DNA of 64,000 nt from Fidelibacterota bacterium (GCA_947476275.1 CANJPQ010000002.1:62001-126000); one strand, 5' to 3'; counted from the first letter of the stretch, positions 45,775 to 53,616 are shown. The notes: generated by a model from the letters alone, not told the origin. A program made the numbers and translations.

Positions 45775-45808
45775 GGTATCTCATGGGAATTTATGGGTGT
45801 CAATGGGA
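45775..45808 (-). promoter_or_regulatory. mraZ promoter overlapped by three MraZ boxes
   Basis: On the minus strand TTGACA (45803-45798) and GATACC (45780-45775) are 17 bases apart, a fair sigma-70-type promoter about 70 bases before the mraZ start. On the plus strand TGGGA (45784), TGGGT (45794) and TGGGA (45804) lie exactly ten bases apart. This TGGGN-N5 triplet is the known MraZ binding pattern of E. coli. Here the boxes cover the spacer and -35, so repression by occlusion is inferred. Confidence 0.72.
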
Positions 45809-45944
45809 CGGCGTGCCGTTTTCCGGGACCGCATGCCAAAAAAGCCTGATACCACAGGCTGTTGGCGAGAGCCCGGTCCGCTAAGTGTGATTCAAGCAGT
45901 GGTAGAGGAGGGGGTACCTGGGCCCTAGGGGCCCTGTGGATAAG

Positions 45945-46350
45945 TATGCCAGATGGTCTGTAAGCCGGGTTCTGTCCACCGTGCGGACACGATGGGATGA
46001 CCATTCCTCTGGGACGCGGGTTACCCCGCGCCTCACGCGACCGACCCGGACGACGACGTGAAGACACGTCTTCCGGCAGGCGAACCCCCGGACGGCCGTC
46101 CCTATTTGGTCTTGCTCCAGGTGGGGTTTGCCCTGCCGCCGCCGTTACCGGAAGCGCGGTGCGCTCTTACCGCACCTTTTCACCCTTACCGAGGCCGAGG
46201 CCCCGGCGGTTTGTTTTCTGTGGCACTTTCCCTGGGGTCGCCCCCGCCGGACGTTATCCGGCACCTTATCCTCATGGAGCCCGGACTTTCCTCGATGCCG
46301 GCAAGCCGGCACCGCGGTCATCCGACCATCTGGCCGGCGGACCATGGTCG
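45945..46350 (-). ncRNA. rnpB: RNase P RNA (type A)
   Basis: The catalytic RNA of tRNA 5' processing. On the minus strand P1 is formed by CCAGATGGTC near the 5' end (46333-46324) and GACCATCTGG near the 3' end (45958-45949). The 5' conserved region GAGGAAAGTCCGGGCTCC lies at about 46296-46279. AGTGCCACAGAAAACAAACC follows in the middle, and the 3' conserved ACAGAACCCGGCTTACAG lies just before P1. Ends are approximate to about ten bases. It lies between the amidase gene and mraZ, on their strand. Confidence 0.93.
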
Positions 46351-46379
46351 TCTCGGGCACCCCGGTCAAGGCAGTGAGG

Positions 46380-47105
46380 TCAAGCCGATGGGAAATGGGC
46401 TGCCACGGCAGCGATCAAGCTTTCGGTCTCGGGGTCGAGCAGGCCATCGGTGCGCGAAGGCCGAAACCGTTGCTGAAAAGCAGTGATTACGTCCTTCGCC
46501 CCGGTCAGCGGGTCGAGCATCTCGCCCCCGGCTGCGTCGGGGACAGCATATCCTATGGTCGCAAGCGCATGCCACGCGCTGCCGGCCGGCGCGGCACCTG
46601 CCTGCGGCCACGCGCCGATGCCGGCTTGGGCAAGCACGGCCCATGGAAACAGTTCGCCAGGGTCCTGTTTGCGCCCGGGCGCGATGTCCGAATGGCCCAC
46701 CACATCCTGCGCGGCGATGAGATGCCGCGCCAGAATGTCACGCGAGAGCGCGATCAGCGCGTCGACCTGCGGGCGCGGGAACGGGCGATAGCCGAAGGTG
46801 TGGCCGGGATTGACCAATTCAATGCCGATCGAGGTGCTGTTGATATCCCGCGTGCCGCGCCAGAAAGCGCGTCCGGCATGCCAGGCGCGACGATCTTCAT
46901 CGACCAGCGCGAAGATGCGGCCGTCCTCTTCGATCAGGTAGTGGGCGCTCACTTGCGCCGCGGGATCGCACAGGCGTTCCAGGGCTGCGGGGCCAGACTC
47001 CATTCCGGTGTAGTGGATGACGAGATGCCGAACACCGAGACGTCCATCGACAGGCAGACGAGCCCCGCTATTCGGCGATTGAAAGTTACGGATCAGGGGC
47101 GGCAT
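46380..47105 (-). CDS. N-acetylmuramoyl-L-alanine amidase (AmpD/AmiD type, amidase_2) with peptidoglycan-binding domain
   Basis: 241 residues from ATG 47105 (the frame extends to 47132). It is a zinc amidase cutting the MurNAc-L-Ala bond in wall recycling. Zinc ligands are the histidine of LVIHYTGMES and the histidine and aspartate of the VVGHSDIAPGRKQDPG segment; AWHAGRAFWRG and GIELVNPG are also family segments. The C-terminal 60 residues (DVITAFQQRFRP, DGLLDPETESLIAA) are a PG_binding_1 domain, as in AmiD rather than short AmpD. No signal peptide is seen, which favours a cytoplasmic recycling role. rnpB follows about 30 bases downstream. Confidence 0.93.
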   Translation of the reverse strand: MPPLIRNFQSPNSGARLPVDGRLGVRHLVIHYTGMESGPAALERLCDPAAQVSAHYLIEEDGRIFALVDEDRRAWHAGRAFWRGTRDINSTSIGIELVNPGHTFGYRPFPRPQVDALIALSRDILARHLIAAQDVVGHSDIAPGRKQDPGELFPWAVLAQAGIGAWPQAGAAPAGSAWHALATIGYAVPDAAGGEMLDPLTGAKDVITAFQQRFRPSRTDGLLDPETESLIAAVAAHFPSA

Positions 47106-47221
47106 GGCCTGGTTCACGCCCCAGGTTAGCATGACGAACCGAAGTTGGGGATCGACGGTCGCCGCGCGGGGTTACAAATACACTGCGCGCCGCGGATGTG
47201 GCGCGTGGTGTGGGGCTTGCG

Positions 47222-47714
47222 ATGACGTACTGCGTCGGTCTGCGTCTTCGCGACGGCCTGGTGATGGTCGGTGATTCCCGCGCAAACGCGGACATCGACA
47301 ACACCAACTCGTTCCGAAAGTTCCATGTCTTCGAGAAGCCGGGCGAGGCGGTGATCACGCTTGCGACATCTGGCAATCTGTCGATCACGCAGTCGGTGGT
47401 CAGCATGATGACCGAGGGGCTGGCGAACCCGGAAACCGATCCTGGATAGTGCCGTCACGTTCGAGACAGATCTCTACGCTGCGTTGAAGATCGGGCTGAT
47501 TTCAATGGACCCGACTATGCGGTCCAACCTAGCAGTGGGGTTGCCGATTGAACTGGCTATCCCGCCGCGTGACGCATCGCAGGTCGAACTGTCCTATCGC
47601 ATTGAACCGGGCGATGAATATTTCTCGAACCTGCATCTGCGCTGGTCTGAAGCGCTACGGGCTACGTATCAGGCCATACCGCGCCCAACCTATGCCGCCG
47701 GTCCCGGCCGCTAG
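47222..47714 (+). pseudogene. Decayed proteasome-type protease (COG3484-like), internal deletion with frameshift
   Basis: The first frame (47222-47449) opens MTYCVGLRLRDGLVMVGDSR, the N-terminal-nucleophile start of the predicted proteasome-type protease family, and runs through GNLSITQSVVSMM before an early TAG. A second frame from about 47443 gives ILDSAVTFETDLYAALKIGL, ISMDPTMRSNLAVGLPIELA and a normal C-terminus ending before 47714. Intact family members are about 245 residues, so about 90-110 middle residues are gone and the join at about 47437-47445 is out of frame. It is divergent from the amidase gene. The family normally sits with circularly permuted ATP-grasp and transglutaminase genes, absent here. 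Confidence 0.85.
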
Positions 47715-47824
47715 GCGGAAGTTTCTGCGCCGCGCGTGAGTTGACGGAGTCCGGCAAACGGCTCATTTTTTCGGCTGCGTCGCTGGTACCGCCAGCGGCG
47801 CCCTTGAACCGGGGTTTTGTAGAC

Positions 47825-49609
47825 ATGACGACCTATACCGTTCCGTTGCGCGACATGCGTTTCGTGCTGCACGACGTGTGCAACGCGGCTGACACCCTGA
47901 GCGTGCTGCCGGGCTACGAAGAAGTGTCGGCTGACCTGATGGACGCGGTCCTCGAGGAATGCGCCAAGTTGTGCGAAGGCGTGTTGTTTCCGCTCAACCA
48001 GACCGGCGACAAGGAAGGCTGCACGATCAAGGACGGCGTCGTCACCACGCCGAAGGGATTCAAGGAAGCCTACGCGCAGTATGTCGAGGGCGGTTGGTGC
48101 GGACTGACGGCGAGCCCTGAGTATGGCGGACAGGGATTGCCTGAAACCATCGACTACCTGGTCGCGGAGATGGTGGGGTCCGCCAATCTCTCGTTCGGTC
48201 TGTATCCCGGCCTGACTCAGGGCACGATTCTCGCGCTCGCAGCCCACGGCAGCGATGACCAGAAGAAGAATTATTTGCCGAAGCTCGTGAGCGGAGAGTG
48301 GCAAGGCACCATGTGCTTGACGGAATCCCACGCCGGATCCGATCTCGGGCTGTTGCGCACGAAGGCGGTGCCGAACGGCGACGGCAGCTACGCCGTGACC
48401 GGCACCAAGATCTTCATTTCTGCCGGCGAACACGACATGACCGCAAACCATGTGCATCTCGTGCTTGCGCGCCTGCCGGATGCGCCTGAGGGCAGCCGCG
48501 GCATCTCCATGTTCCTGGTGCCGAAGTTCCTGCTGAACGCCGACGGCACGCCCGGCAAACGCAACGCCGTGTCCTGCGGGTCGATCGAACACAAGATGGG
48601 CATGAAGGCATCGGTGACGTGCGTGATGAATTTCGACGGCGCCACCGGCTGGCTGGTAGGTCCGCCGCACAAAGGTCTCGCCGGCATGTTCGTGATGATG
48701 AACAAGGAACGTATGTTCGTCGGCGGGCAGGGCATCAGCCAGGCGGAGACGGCCTATCAAAGCGCGGCCGCCTACGCCAAGGATCGCATCCAAGGCCGCG
48801 CGGCGTCGGGTCCGCAGCGCCCCGACAAGGCCGCCGATCCGATCATTGTGCATCCCGATATTCGCAACAAACTCTTGTACGCGCGCAGCGTGACGGAAGC
48901 CCTCCGCGCTTTGGGCGTGTGGGCGCATCTGCAGGTCGACATTTCGCATAAGCATCCGGATGCGAACGTGCGAGAGCATGCGGACGATATGGTTGGTCTG
49001 ATGACGCCGATCCTCAAGGCCTCCGGAACGGACCTCGGGTCCGACATCACCAACAGCTGTCTCCAGGTGTTGGGCGGCCACGGCTACATCGGCGAACACG
49101 GGATGGAACAGCTGGTGCGCGACGTGCGCATCACCGCAATCTACGAAGGTACCAATGCCATCCAGGCGCTCGACCTGGTGGGCCGCAAGCTCGGCATTGG
49201 CGGCGGGCGGTTGTTCGCCGGCTGGCTCAAGGAAGTCGATCAGACGCTCGCGAGCCTGAAGGGTCGCAACGACCTGCGCGAATTTGTTTTGCCGTTCCAG
49301 GATGCGATGGCACGCCTCAGTGCCGCGACGGTATGGCTGAACGAAGCCGCGGCAACTGATCCCAATGCGCGGGGGGCGGCGGCCAACGAATACCTGCGTC
49401 TGTTCGCACTGACGGTGCTGGGGTGGATGTGGGTGCGTATGGCCGCAGTCGCGACCGCAAAAACGGATTCGGGCGATCCGTATTATGAAACCAAACTGCA
49501 GGTGGGCCGCTATTTCATGTCGCGTGTGCTGCCGCAAACCGGCGCGGTCGACGCTGTGATGCGCAGCGGCAGTTCACCGCTGATGGCGCTTTCGGAAGCC
49601 GCGTTCTAG
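47825..49609 (+). CDS. Acyl-CoA dehydrogenase, long C-terminal-domain type (DmdC/FadE-like)
   Basis: 594 residues, a FAD-dependent dehydrogenase with the extra C-terminal domain (PF12806-like). MTTYTVPLRDMRFVLHDV is the typical opening; the frame extends to 47741 but that part is unlike the family. Motifs: MCLTESHAGSDLGLLRT, GTKIFISAGEHDMT, CLQVLGGHGYIGEHGMEQ, and YEGTNAIQALDLVGRKL, where the glutamate is the catalytic base. The family oxidises acyl-CoA thioesters, including 3-methylmercaptopropionyl-CoA; the substrate is not settled by sequence. No beta-oxidation partners are adjacent. Confidence 0.94.
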   Translation: MTTYTVPLRDMRFVLHDVCNAADTLSVLPGYEEVSADLMDAVLEECAKLCEGVLFPLNQTGDKEGCTIKDGVVTTPKGFKEAYAQYVEGGWCGLTASPEYGGQGLPETIDYLVAEMVGSANLSFGLYPGLTQGTILALAAHGSDDQKKNYLPKLVSGEWQGTMCLTESHAGSDLGLLRTKAVPNGDGSYAVTGTKIFISAGEHDMTANHVHLVLARLPDAPEGSRGISMFLVPKFLLNADGTPGKRNAVSCGSIEHKMGMKASVTCVMNFDGATGWLVGPPHKGLAGMFVMMNKERMFVGGQGISQAETAYQSAAAYAKDRIQGRAASGPQRPDKAADPIIVHPDIRNKLLYARSVTEALRALGVWAHLQVDISHKHPDANVREHADDMVGLMTPILKASGTDLGSDITNSCLQVLGGHGYIGEHGMEQLVRDVRITAIYEGTNAIQALDLVGRKLGIGGGRLFAGWLKEVDQTLASLKGRNDLREFVLPFQDAMARLSAATVWLNEAAATDPNARGAAANEYLRLFALTVLGWMWVRMAAVATAKTDSGDPYYETKLQVGRYFMSRVLPQTGAVDAVMRSGSSPLMALSEAAF

Positions 49610-49621
49610 CCGTGCCAATCG

Positions 49622-49643
49622 CGCGCCGGATAAATCCGGCGCG
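49622..49643. terminator. Hairpin between convergent genes
   Basis: CGCGCCGGAT (49622-49631) is complementary to ATCCGGCGCG (49634-49643), a compact 9-10 base-pair stem with a minimal loop. It lies 12 bases after the acyl-CoA dehydrogenase stop and 18 before the end of the opposing small gene. No T-run follows on either strand, so it would be a weak bidirectional terminator at best. Confidence 0.4.
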
Positions 49644-49660
49644 TGAACCTGTCTTACGCT

Positions 49661-49900
49661 TTAGCGGTTCTCGGTTTTCGTGGTCGTCTCGGTTGTGGTT
49701 GCAGCGCCCGGCGTGATGACTGCCGGGGCCGTCGTGGTGGTGGTGCGCTCGATGGTCGTCTTCCCGCCCGCCACGGGGCTTGTGCCGCCGCTGCCGTTGC
49801 CGCCGAAGAACAGGAACATGCCCAAGCCGACAATCACGACCAATCCGCCGACGACAAAGTACAGACCGCCATTGCCGCCTTCACCAAAATTGTCCGCCAT
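49661..49900 (-). CDS. Small single-pass membrane protein with Thr-rich tail
   Basis: 79 residues: a short polar N-terminus (MADNFGEGGNG), one transmembrane helix (LYFVVGGLVVIVGLGMFLFF), a Gly-rich hinge, and a low-complexity Thr-rich tail (TTIERTTTTTAPAVITPG) that contains Glu and Lys near the end. The tail is probably periplasmic. I recognise no family with a known role. A CTCCCT just upstream on the plus strand corresponds to AGGGAG on the coding strand about six bases before the ATG, a good ribosome-binding site. It diverges from the octapeptide-repeat gene with a 251-base gap. Confidence 0.72.
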   Translation of the reverse strand: MADNFGEGGNGGLYFVVGGLVVIVGLGMFLFFGGNGSGGTSPVAGGKTTIERTTTTTAPAVITPGAATTTETTTKTENR

Positions 49901-50033
49901 CTCGCATCTCCCTGATTATAAAATGGTCTTTTGGAAGGGTCGCCGGCCGTTGCGTTGTCTGGCTAACGCCTTGGGAAGACAATGGTTCCGTACACAACCA
50001 GCGGTAATGCAACGCCGCGGCTACGCCAGACGT

Positions 50034-50057
50034 TTAATTGCGCATTAACCAGGTTAA
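50034..50057 (+). promoter_or_regulatory. CtrA-like box with overlapping palindrome, upstream of the octapeptide-repeat gene
   Basis: TTAA (50034) and TTAA (50045) are separated by seven bases (TTGCGCA), the spacing of a full CtrA site (TTAA-N7-TTAA), and the second half reads TTAACC as in the consensus. The second half is also the left arm of a perfect palindrome TTAACCAGGTTAA (50045-50057). Another TTAA is at 50068. It lies about 95-115 bases before the ATG at 50152 and 134 bases before the opposing small gene, so it could serve either. Confidence 0.5.
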
Positions 50058-50151
50058 AGCTAAACCGTTAAGTGTAGAGGTCGGTACGCACGAAGGGACG
50101 TCCAGAACGGGCGGCCGCGGCCAATCGCAGGCGGAGTGCCAGAGTTAAAAG

Positions 50152-51561
50152 ATGTCGCTGACGACAACCCAAGTTTCCGCGCTCACGACCACGGTGTTGG
50201 TGGCGCTGACGACGACGCAGCTGCAGCAGTTCAGCGCGATCGAGCTTGGGTACTTGAACACGACCCAGGTCACGAATCTCACCACCACCCAGGTCAACGC
50301 GCTGTCGACGAACCAGATCAAGGGTTTGAACAGCACCTTCATGGCGTCCCTCTCGACCACCCAGGTCGCGAGCATCTCGACCTCCGAACTCAACCAACTC
50401 GCTTCCTCGCAGCTGCGCGCGCTCGGCACCACGGCGTTCAGGGCCATGTCGACGACACAAATCGGCTCTTTGGCAGCGGACAAACTTGCATCCCTCGCGG
50501 GCACGCAGTTCAGCTCCCTGGGCACGACAATCCTGCAATCGCTGTCGACAGTCACACTGCGTGGGTTGAGCACGGCCCAGGTTGCGGCGATGACCACGAC
50601 GGCGTTTACGTCGTTGACGACGACACAGGTCCTCGCGCTCAGCGGTACGCAGCTGTTCTATCTCAGCAGCTCGAACTTCTCCCGCCTGTCGACGACGATC
50701 ATGAATACCCTCAACACGACACAGTTGAAGGGCTTATCGACCAGCGAGATGGTGAATATCGCTCACACCCAACTTCTGGCGATCGATCCGGGCGCCATTC
50801 CTGCGTTTCTGGTCAATCAGCTGCGCTATGTGACGACGACTAACATAGCGCTGTTGACGACGGCGCAGCTCGGCGGCTTGACGGCCTATCAGATCGGCGG
50901 ATTGACCGCCCAACAGGTCGGCGCGGTTCCGGGCGGCAATCTCTTCCAACTCGCGACCACCCAACTCGCATCATTGAAGCCGACACAGATCGCGGCGCTC
51001 ACGACCACCAGCGTCACGGCGATGACCTCGACGCAGATCGGCCTGTTAACGGCGACTCAGTTGAAAGGCTTCTCAGGAACGCAGCTTGCGGTCCTCTCGA
51101 CTAGGCAGATTGCGGGCATCTCGCAAACCCGTATCGCCGGTCTGTCGAGCCAGCAGTTGGTGCAGTTCACCACCAGCGTGATCTCGAGCCTGACCACGGT
51201 GCAATTCGCCGGCCTCAACCGGTCGCAACTCATGGCGCTGACGACATCGCAGATCGCCAGCCTCAAGACCGTACAGATCGACGTGCTAAAGCCGACTCAG
51301 GTCCAGGCCTTCAGCACGCGCCAGGTCACGGCCCTGGATACGACCCAGTTGCTCGCGCTTACCACCACTGCGATCGCAGCTCTGCGGCCGACCCAGATGG
51401 CGGGACTCAATTCCACCGACATCACGACGTTCACGACCACGCAAGTGGCGGCATTCATCGTCCAGGATCTCAAGGCGATGAATTCCCTGCAGAAGGGCGC
51501 ATTCACCAGCAGCCAGATTGCCGCCATGTCGACGGCGCAAGTCGCGGCCATCACAGGCTGA
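50152..51561 (+). CDS. Protein made of 58 uninterrupted octapeptide repeats (LTTTQxxx-like)
   Basis: 469 residues: MS, then 58 consecutive 8-residue units without one insertion or deletion, then ITG. The unit consensus is [LFMIV]-[TS]-T-T-Q-[VLIMF]-x-[AGS]; position 1 is hydrophobic in every unit, position 6 in all but unit 56 (MNSLQKGA), and position 5 is mostly Gln. The sequence is Thr/Ser/Gln/Ala-rich with few charges and no Cys or Trp. There is no signal peptide or membrane helix. Units 26-33 are the most degenerate. Repeats are diverged at DNA level, so the array is old and kept by selection. I know no function; a solenoid is inferred. ATG 50152 is preceded by only a weak AGAG. Confidence 0.85.
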   Translation: MSLTTTQVSALTTTVLVALTTTQLQQFSAIELGYLNTTQVTNLTTTQVNALSTNQIKGLNSTFMASLSTTQVASISTSELNQLASSQLRALGTTAFRAMSTTQIGSLAADKLASLAGTQFSSLGTTILQSLSTVTLRGLSTAQVAAMTTTAFTSLTTTQVLALSGTQLFYLSSSNFSRLSTTIMNTLNTTQLKGLSTSEMVNIAHTQLLAIDPGAIPAFLVNQLRYVTTTNIALLTTAQLGGLTAYQIGGLTAQQVGAVPGGNLFQLATTQLASLKPTQIAALTTTSVTAMTSTQIGLLTATQLKGFSGTQLAVLSTRQIAGISQTRIAGLSSQQLVQFTTSVISSLTTVQFAGLNRSQLMALTTSQIASLKTVQIDVLKPTQVQAFSTRQVTALDTTQLLALTTTAIAALRPTQMAGLNSTDITTFTTTQVAAFIVQDLKAMNSLQKGAFTSSQIAAMSTAQVAAITG

Positions 51562-51654
51562 CGTTCGGGCAAGAATTGCCGGGTCGCGCCCATCTCTCCC
51601 ATCGTTGCTAACAACTAAGCCTTTCTCCCGATTTGCTTTTTCATCGGCCCGGGC

Positions 51655-51669
51655 TGGCACGCTTCCTGC
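51655..51669 (+). promoter_or_regulatory. Sigma-54-like promoter before the EF-hand gene
   Basis: TGGCACGCTTCCTGC matches the RpoN consensus TGGCACG-N4-TTGC except for C in place of the first T of the -12 element; the invariant GG (-24, 51656-51657) and GC (-12, 51668-51669) have the exact spacing. Start of transcription would be near 51681, giving a leader of about 43 bases before ATG 51724. No activator site was identified. Confidence 0.6.
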
Positions 51670-51723
51670 CTCGCGCTGATCGGATCCATCGCGCCACAAC
51701 GGCGCGCAATAGGGACGACGGCG

Positions 51724-53397
51724 ATGGGCGGCACAGTTAACGGCGACATCTACACACGCTACCGGCAGGCCGTGGAGCAACTCGGCCAGGGCATGACCCG
51801 CTGGCGCGCCATGGGCGTTGCGGCGAACGCGATGACGCCCGAAGTCGCGCCCGCGCCCGCGGCCGAACGCTGGCGGTCCGCCGGCGTGCAATTCAATGAC
51901 CAGGTCTCCCGCCAATTGCTCGAAACCCAAGCCGCGGCCGAGGAGACCGACGCCGGCGATGATGTCGACCCGGCGATGGAAGATCTAGGCGAAGTGGATC
52001 CCGGTGCTGAGGATCCGGGCGAGGTAGATCCCGACGCACCTGACGGCAGCGGCGACACTGGCGCGGGCGACAGCATGACGCCAACGCCGATGCCTGCGCC
52101 TACACCCACACCCACGACGCCGCCGGTCTCGGTCGATCCTCCGATGACTCCGATGCCGACGCCGGTCATCGATCCGACGCCTGACGTGCCTGTTCAGCCC
52201 ACCCCGACACCGAGTCCGGAGCCCAAGCCGGTGAGTCCGGAGCCCATGCCGGTTCCGGCGCCGACCCCGGTCGTGGTCGCGCCGCCAGTCCCTCAGCCGC
52301 CAGTCCTCCAACCGCCAGTCTTGCAGCCACCTGTCGTGCTCCCGCCGCCGCCACCGGCCGCGACACCGGCGCTGGAAGCGCTGAGCGCAATCGTGAAGGC
52401 ACGCAATGCCGCCGTCGACCCGGTGGCACAGTCCAAGCGTCAACTCTTCAGCGGCATCGATACGGACCGTGATGGCGTCATCGGCGCAAATGAACTCACC
52501 GCGGCCGTCACGAAAGGCGGCGGCACTGCGGCCGAGGCCGACGCGTTGCGCGCGAAGCTCGATCCGGCCGGCAGCGGCACGGTCACAATGCAGCAATTCT
52601 CCGACAATTTGCCGTCGCCCTGGTTCCAGCAGCTCGATTTCGAGTCCGGCACCATGATGTCTATGCCCGGCAACACCGCAAACGAAGCTGTCGCGGCGCT
52701 CTACAGCAGCGGCGTGGGCACCACGCAAGTGGAACGCCCAGCCGCGCAGACGTCCTCCGCGGGCCCACTGTCGCCTTTCGATATCGACCGCAACGGCTCC
52801 CTGCAGCTCCATGAACTGATGGTTGCCGTGCAGCGCGGCGGCGGCACGGCGCAGATGGCGCAGTCTGTCGCGTCCTATGCCGATCCGAACGGAACCGGCG
52901 TGACCCTCGACTTGCTTGCCCGACTCAGCATGCAGGCGAACCCGCTGTTCGAGACTGAATCCTATATCGCGCCAATCGATATGAATGCCCAAGCCGGATT
53001 GCAGGCCTTGTTCACCGCGGTTGCGGCTGAAAACACACCGGAACGCACAGCGGCGCGGGAATTATTCAGTGGTCTTGACGGGAATGCGGACGGCACCGTC
53101 AACGCCAACGATGTCATGAATGCCGTCACCAGCGCCGGCGGCAGCCGCGACGATGCATCGGCGCTGTACCAGCAACTCGATCCCCAGAACACGGGAGGCA
53201 TCACCATGGAACAGTTCGTGGCAAATCTGCCGCCGATCGACCTCAACACCAACGGTATGATGAGTGTCCGCGCGTCCGCGCCGGTTCAGCCGACCCCGGC
53301 CGATCCGACTGGCGCCCAGACCGGCATACCACTGCCGATGTCGAGCGACGTGATGTCGGTCTTGCTCGGGCTACAGACCAGCGGGTCGCCGTCTTAG
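51724..53397 (+). CDS. Proline-rich EF-hand calcium-binding protein, function unknown
   Basis: 557 residues. Residues 1-75 are helical (DIYTRYRQAVEQLGQGMTRW). About 80-110 is acidic (repeats of GEVDPGAEDPGEVDPDAPDG type), then about 120-215 is a Pro/Thr/Val linker (PTPMPAPTPTPTTPP, PPVLQPPVLQPP). Three similar EF-hand modules follow. First loops are DTDRDGVIGANE (about 240), DIDRNGSLQLHE (about 354) and DGNADGTVNAND (about 454); each is followed by a GGGTA-type helix and a weaker second loop (DPAGSGTVTMQQ, DPNGTGVTLDLL, DPQNTGGITMEQ). There is no signal peptide. The C-terminus ends in a short hydrophobic stretch. It shares strand and low-charge style with its neighbour; joint function is inference. 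Confidence 0.85.
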   Translation: MGGTVNGDIYTRYRQAVEQLGQGMTRWRAMGVAANAMTPEVAPAPAAERWRSAGVQFNDQVSRQLLETQAAAEETDAGDDVDPAMEDLGEVDPGAEDPGEVDPDAPDGSGDTGAGDSMTPTPMPAPTPTPTTPPVSVDPPMTPMPTPVIDPTPDVPVQPTPTPSPEPKPVSPEPMPVPAPTPVVVAPPVPQPPVLQPPVLQPPVVLPPPPPAATPALEALSAIVKARNAAVDPVAQSKRQLFSGIDTDRDGVIGANELTAAVTKGGGTAAEADALRAKLDPAGSGTVTMQQFSDNLPSPWFQQLDFESGTMMSMPGNTANEAVAALYSSGVGTTQVERPAAQTSSAGPLSPFDIDRNGSLQLHELMVAVQRGGGTAQMAQSVASYADPNGTGVTLDLLARLSMQANPLFETESYIAPIDMNAQAGLQALFTAVAAENTPERTAARELFSGLDGNADGTVNANDVMNAVTSAGGSRDDASALYQQLDPQNTGGITMEQFVANLPPIDLNTNGMMSVRASAPVQPTPADPTGAQTGIPLPMSSDVMSVLLGLQTSGSPS

Positions 53398-53415
53398 GAC
53401 GCGATCCGAAAAGAT

Positions 53416-53616
53416 TTAGGTCCGAAACGCTTTGAGGACGTAGACCCGGATCGCGCTCGACAGATTGCCCGCGCGGGCGCTGTCGATTTTCGTGATCAGC
53501 TCATTGAGGGAAAGCCCCTCGCGCTCCGCGAGTTCCTTGAGCGCATCCCAGAACGGCGCCTCGATGGAGACGCTTGTGCGATGTCCGGCGATATCGACGG
53601 ATCGCTTGCGGATCAC
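53416..53616 (-). CDS. Ribbon-helix-helix domain protein
   Basis: 66 residues, matching alphaproteobacterial RHH_4-type proteins: the basic beta strand segment RKRSVDIAGHRTSVSIEAPFWDAL in two parts, helix LKELAEREGLSLNELITKID, and the closing SSAIRVYVLKAF. It probably binds DNA as a dimer. No toxin gene is beside it, so it is more likely a free-standing regulator than an antitoxin. It lies 10 bases after the end of fumC on the same strand. Confidence 0.88.
   Translation of the reverse strand: MIRKRSVDIAGHRTSVSIEAPFWDALKELAEREGLSLNELITKIDSARAGNLSSAIRVYVLKAFRT

Noticed and set aside
45771-47129. Frames on both strands across the RNase P RNA region
   Set aside because: The region folds as RNase P RNA with all conserved blocks; codon use in the frames is not protein-like.
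50068-50597. Minus-strand frames that look like pentapeptide-repeat protein
   Set aside because: They are the complement of the octapeptide-repeat gene; the 24-base period produces regular R/G/L patterns in every frame. No ribosome-binding site or family match.
51286-51930. Minus-strand frame with similar regular pattern, spanning the gap before the EF-hand gene
   Set aside because: It is antisense to the end of the octapeptide gene and the start of the EF-hand gene, crossing the sigma-54-like promoter.
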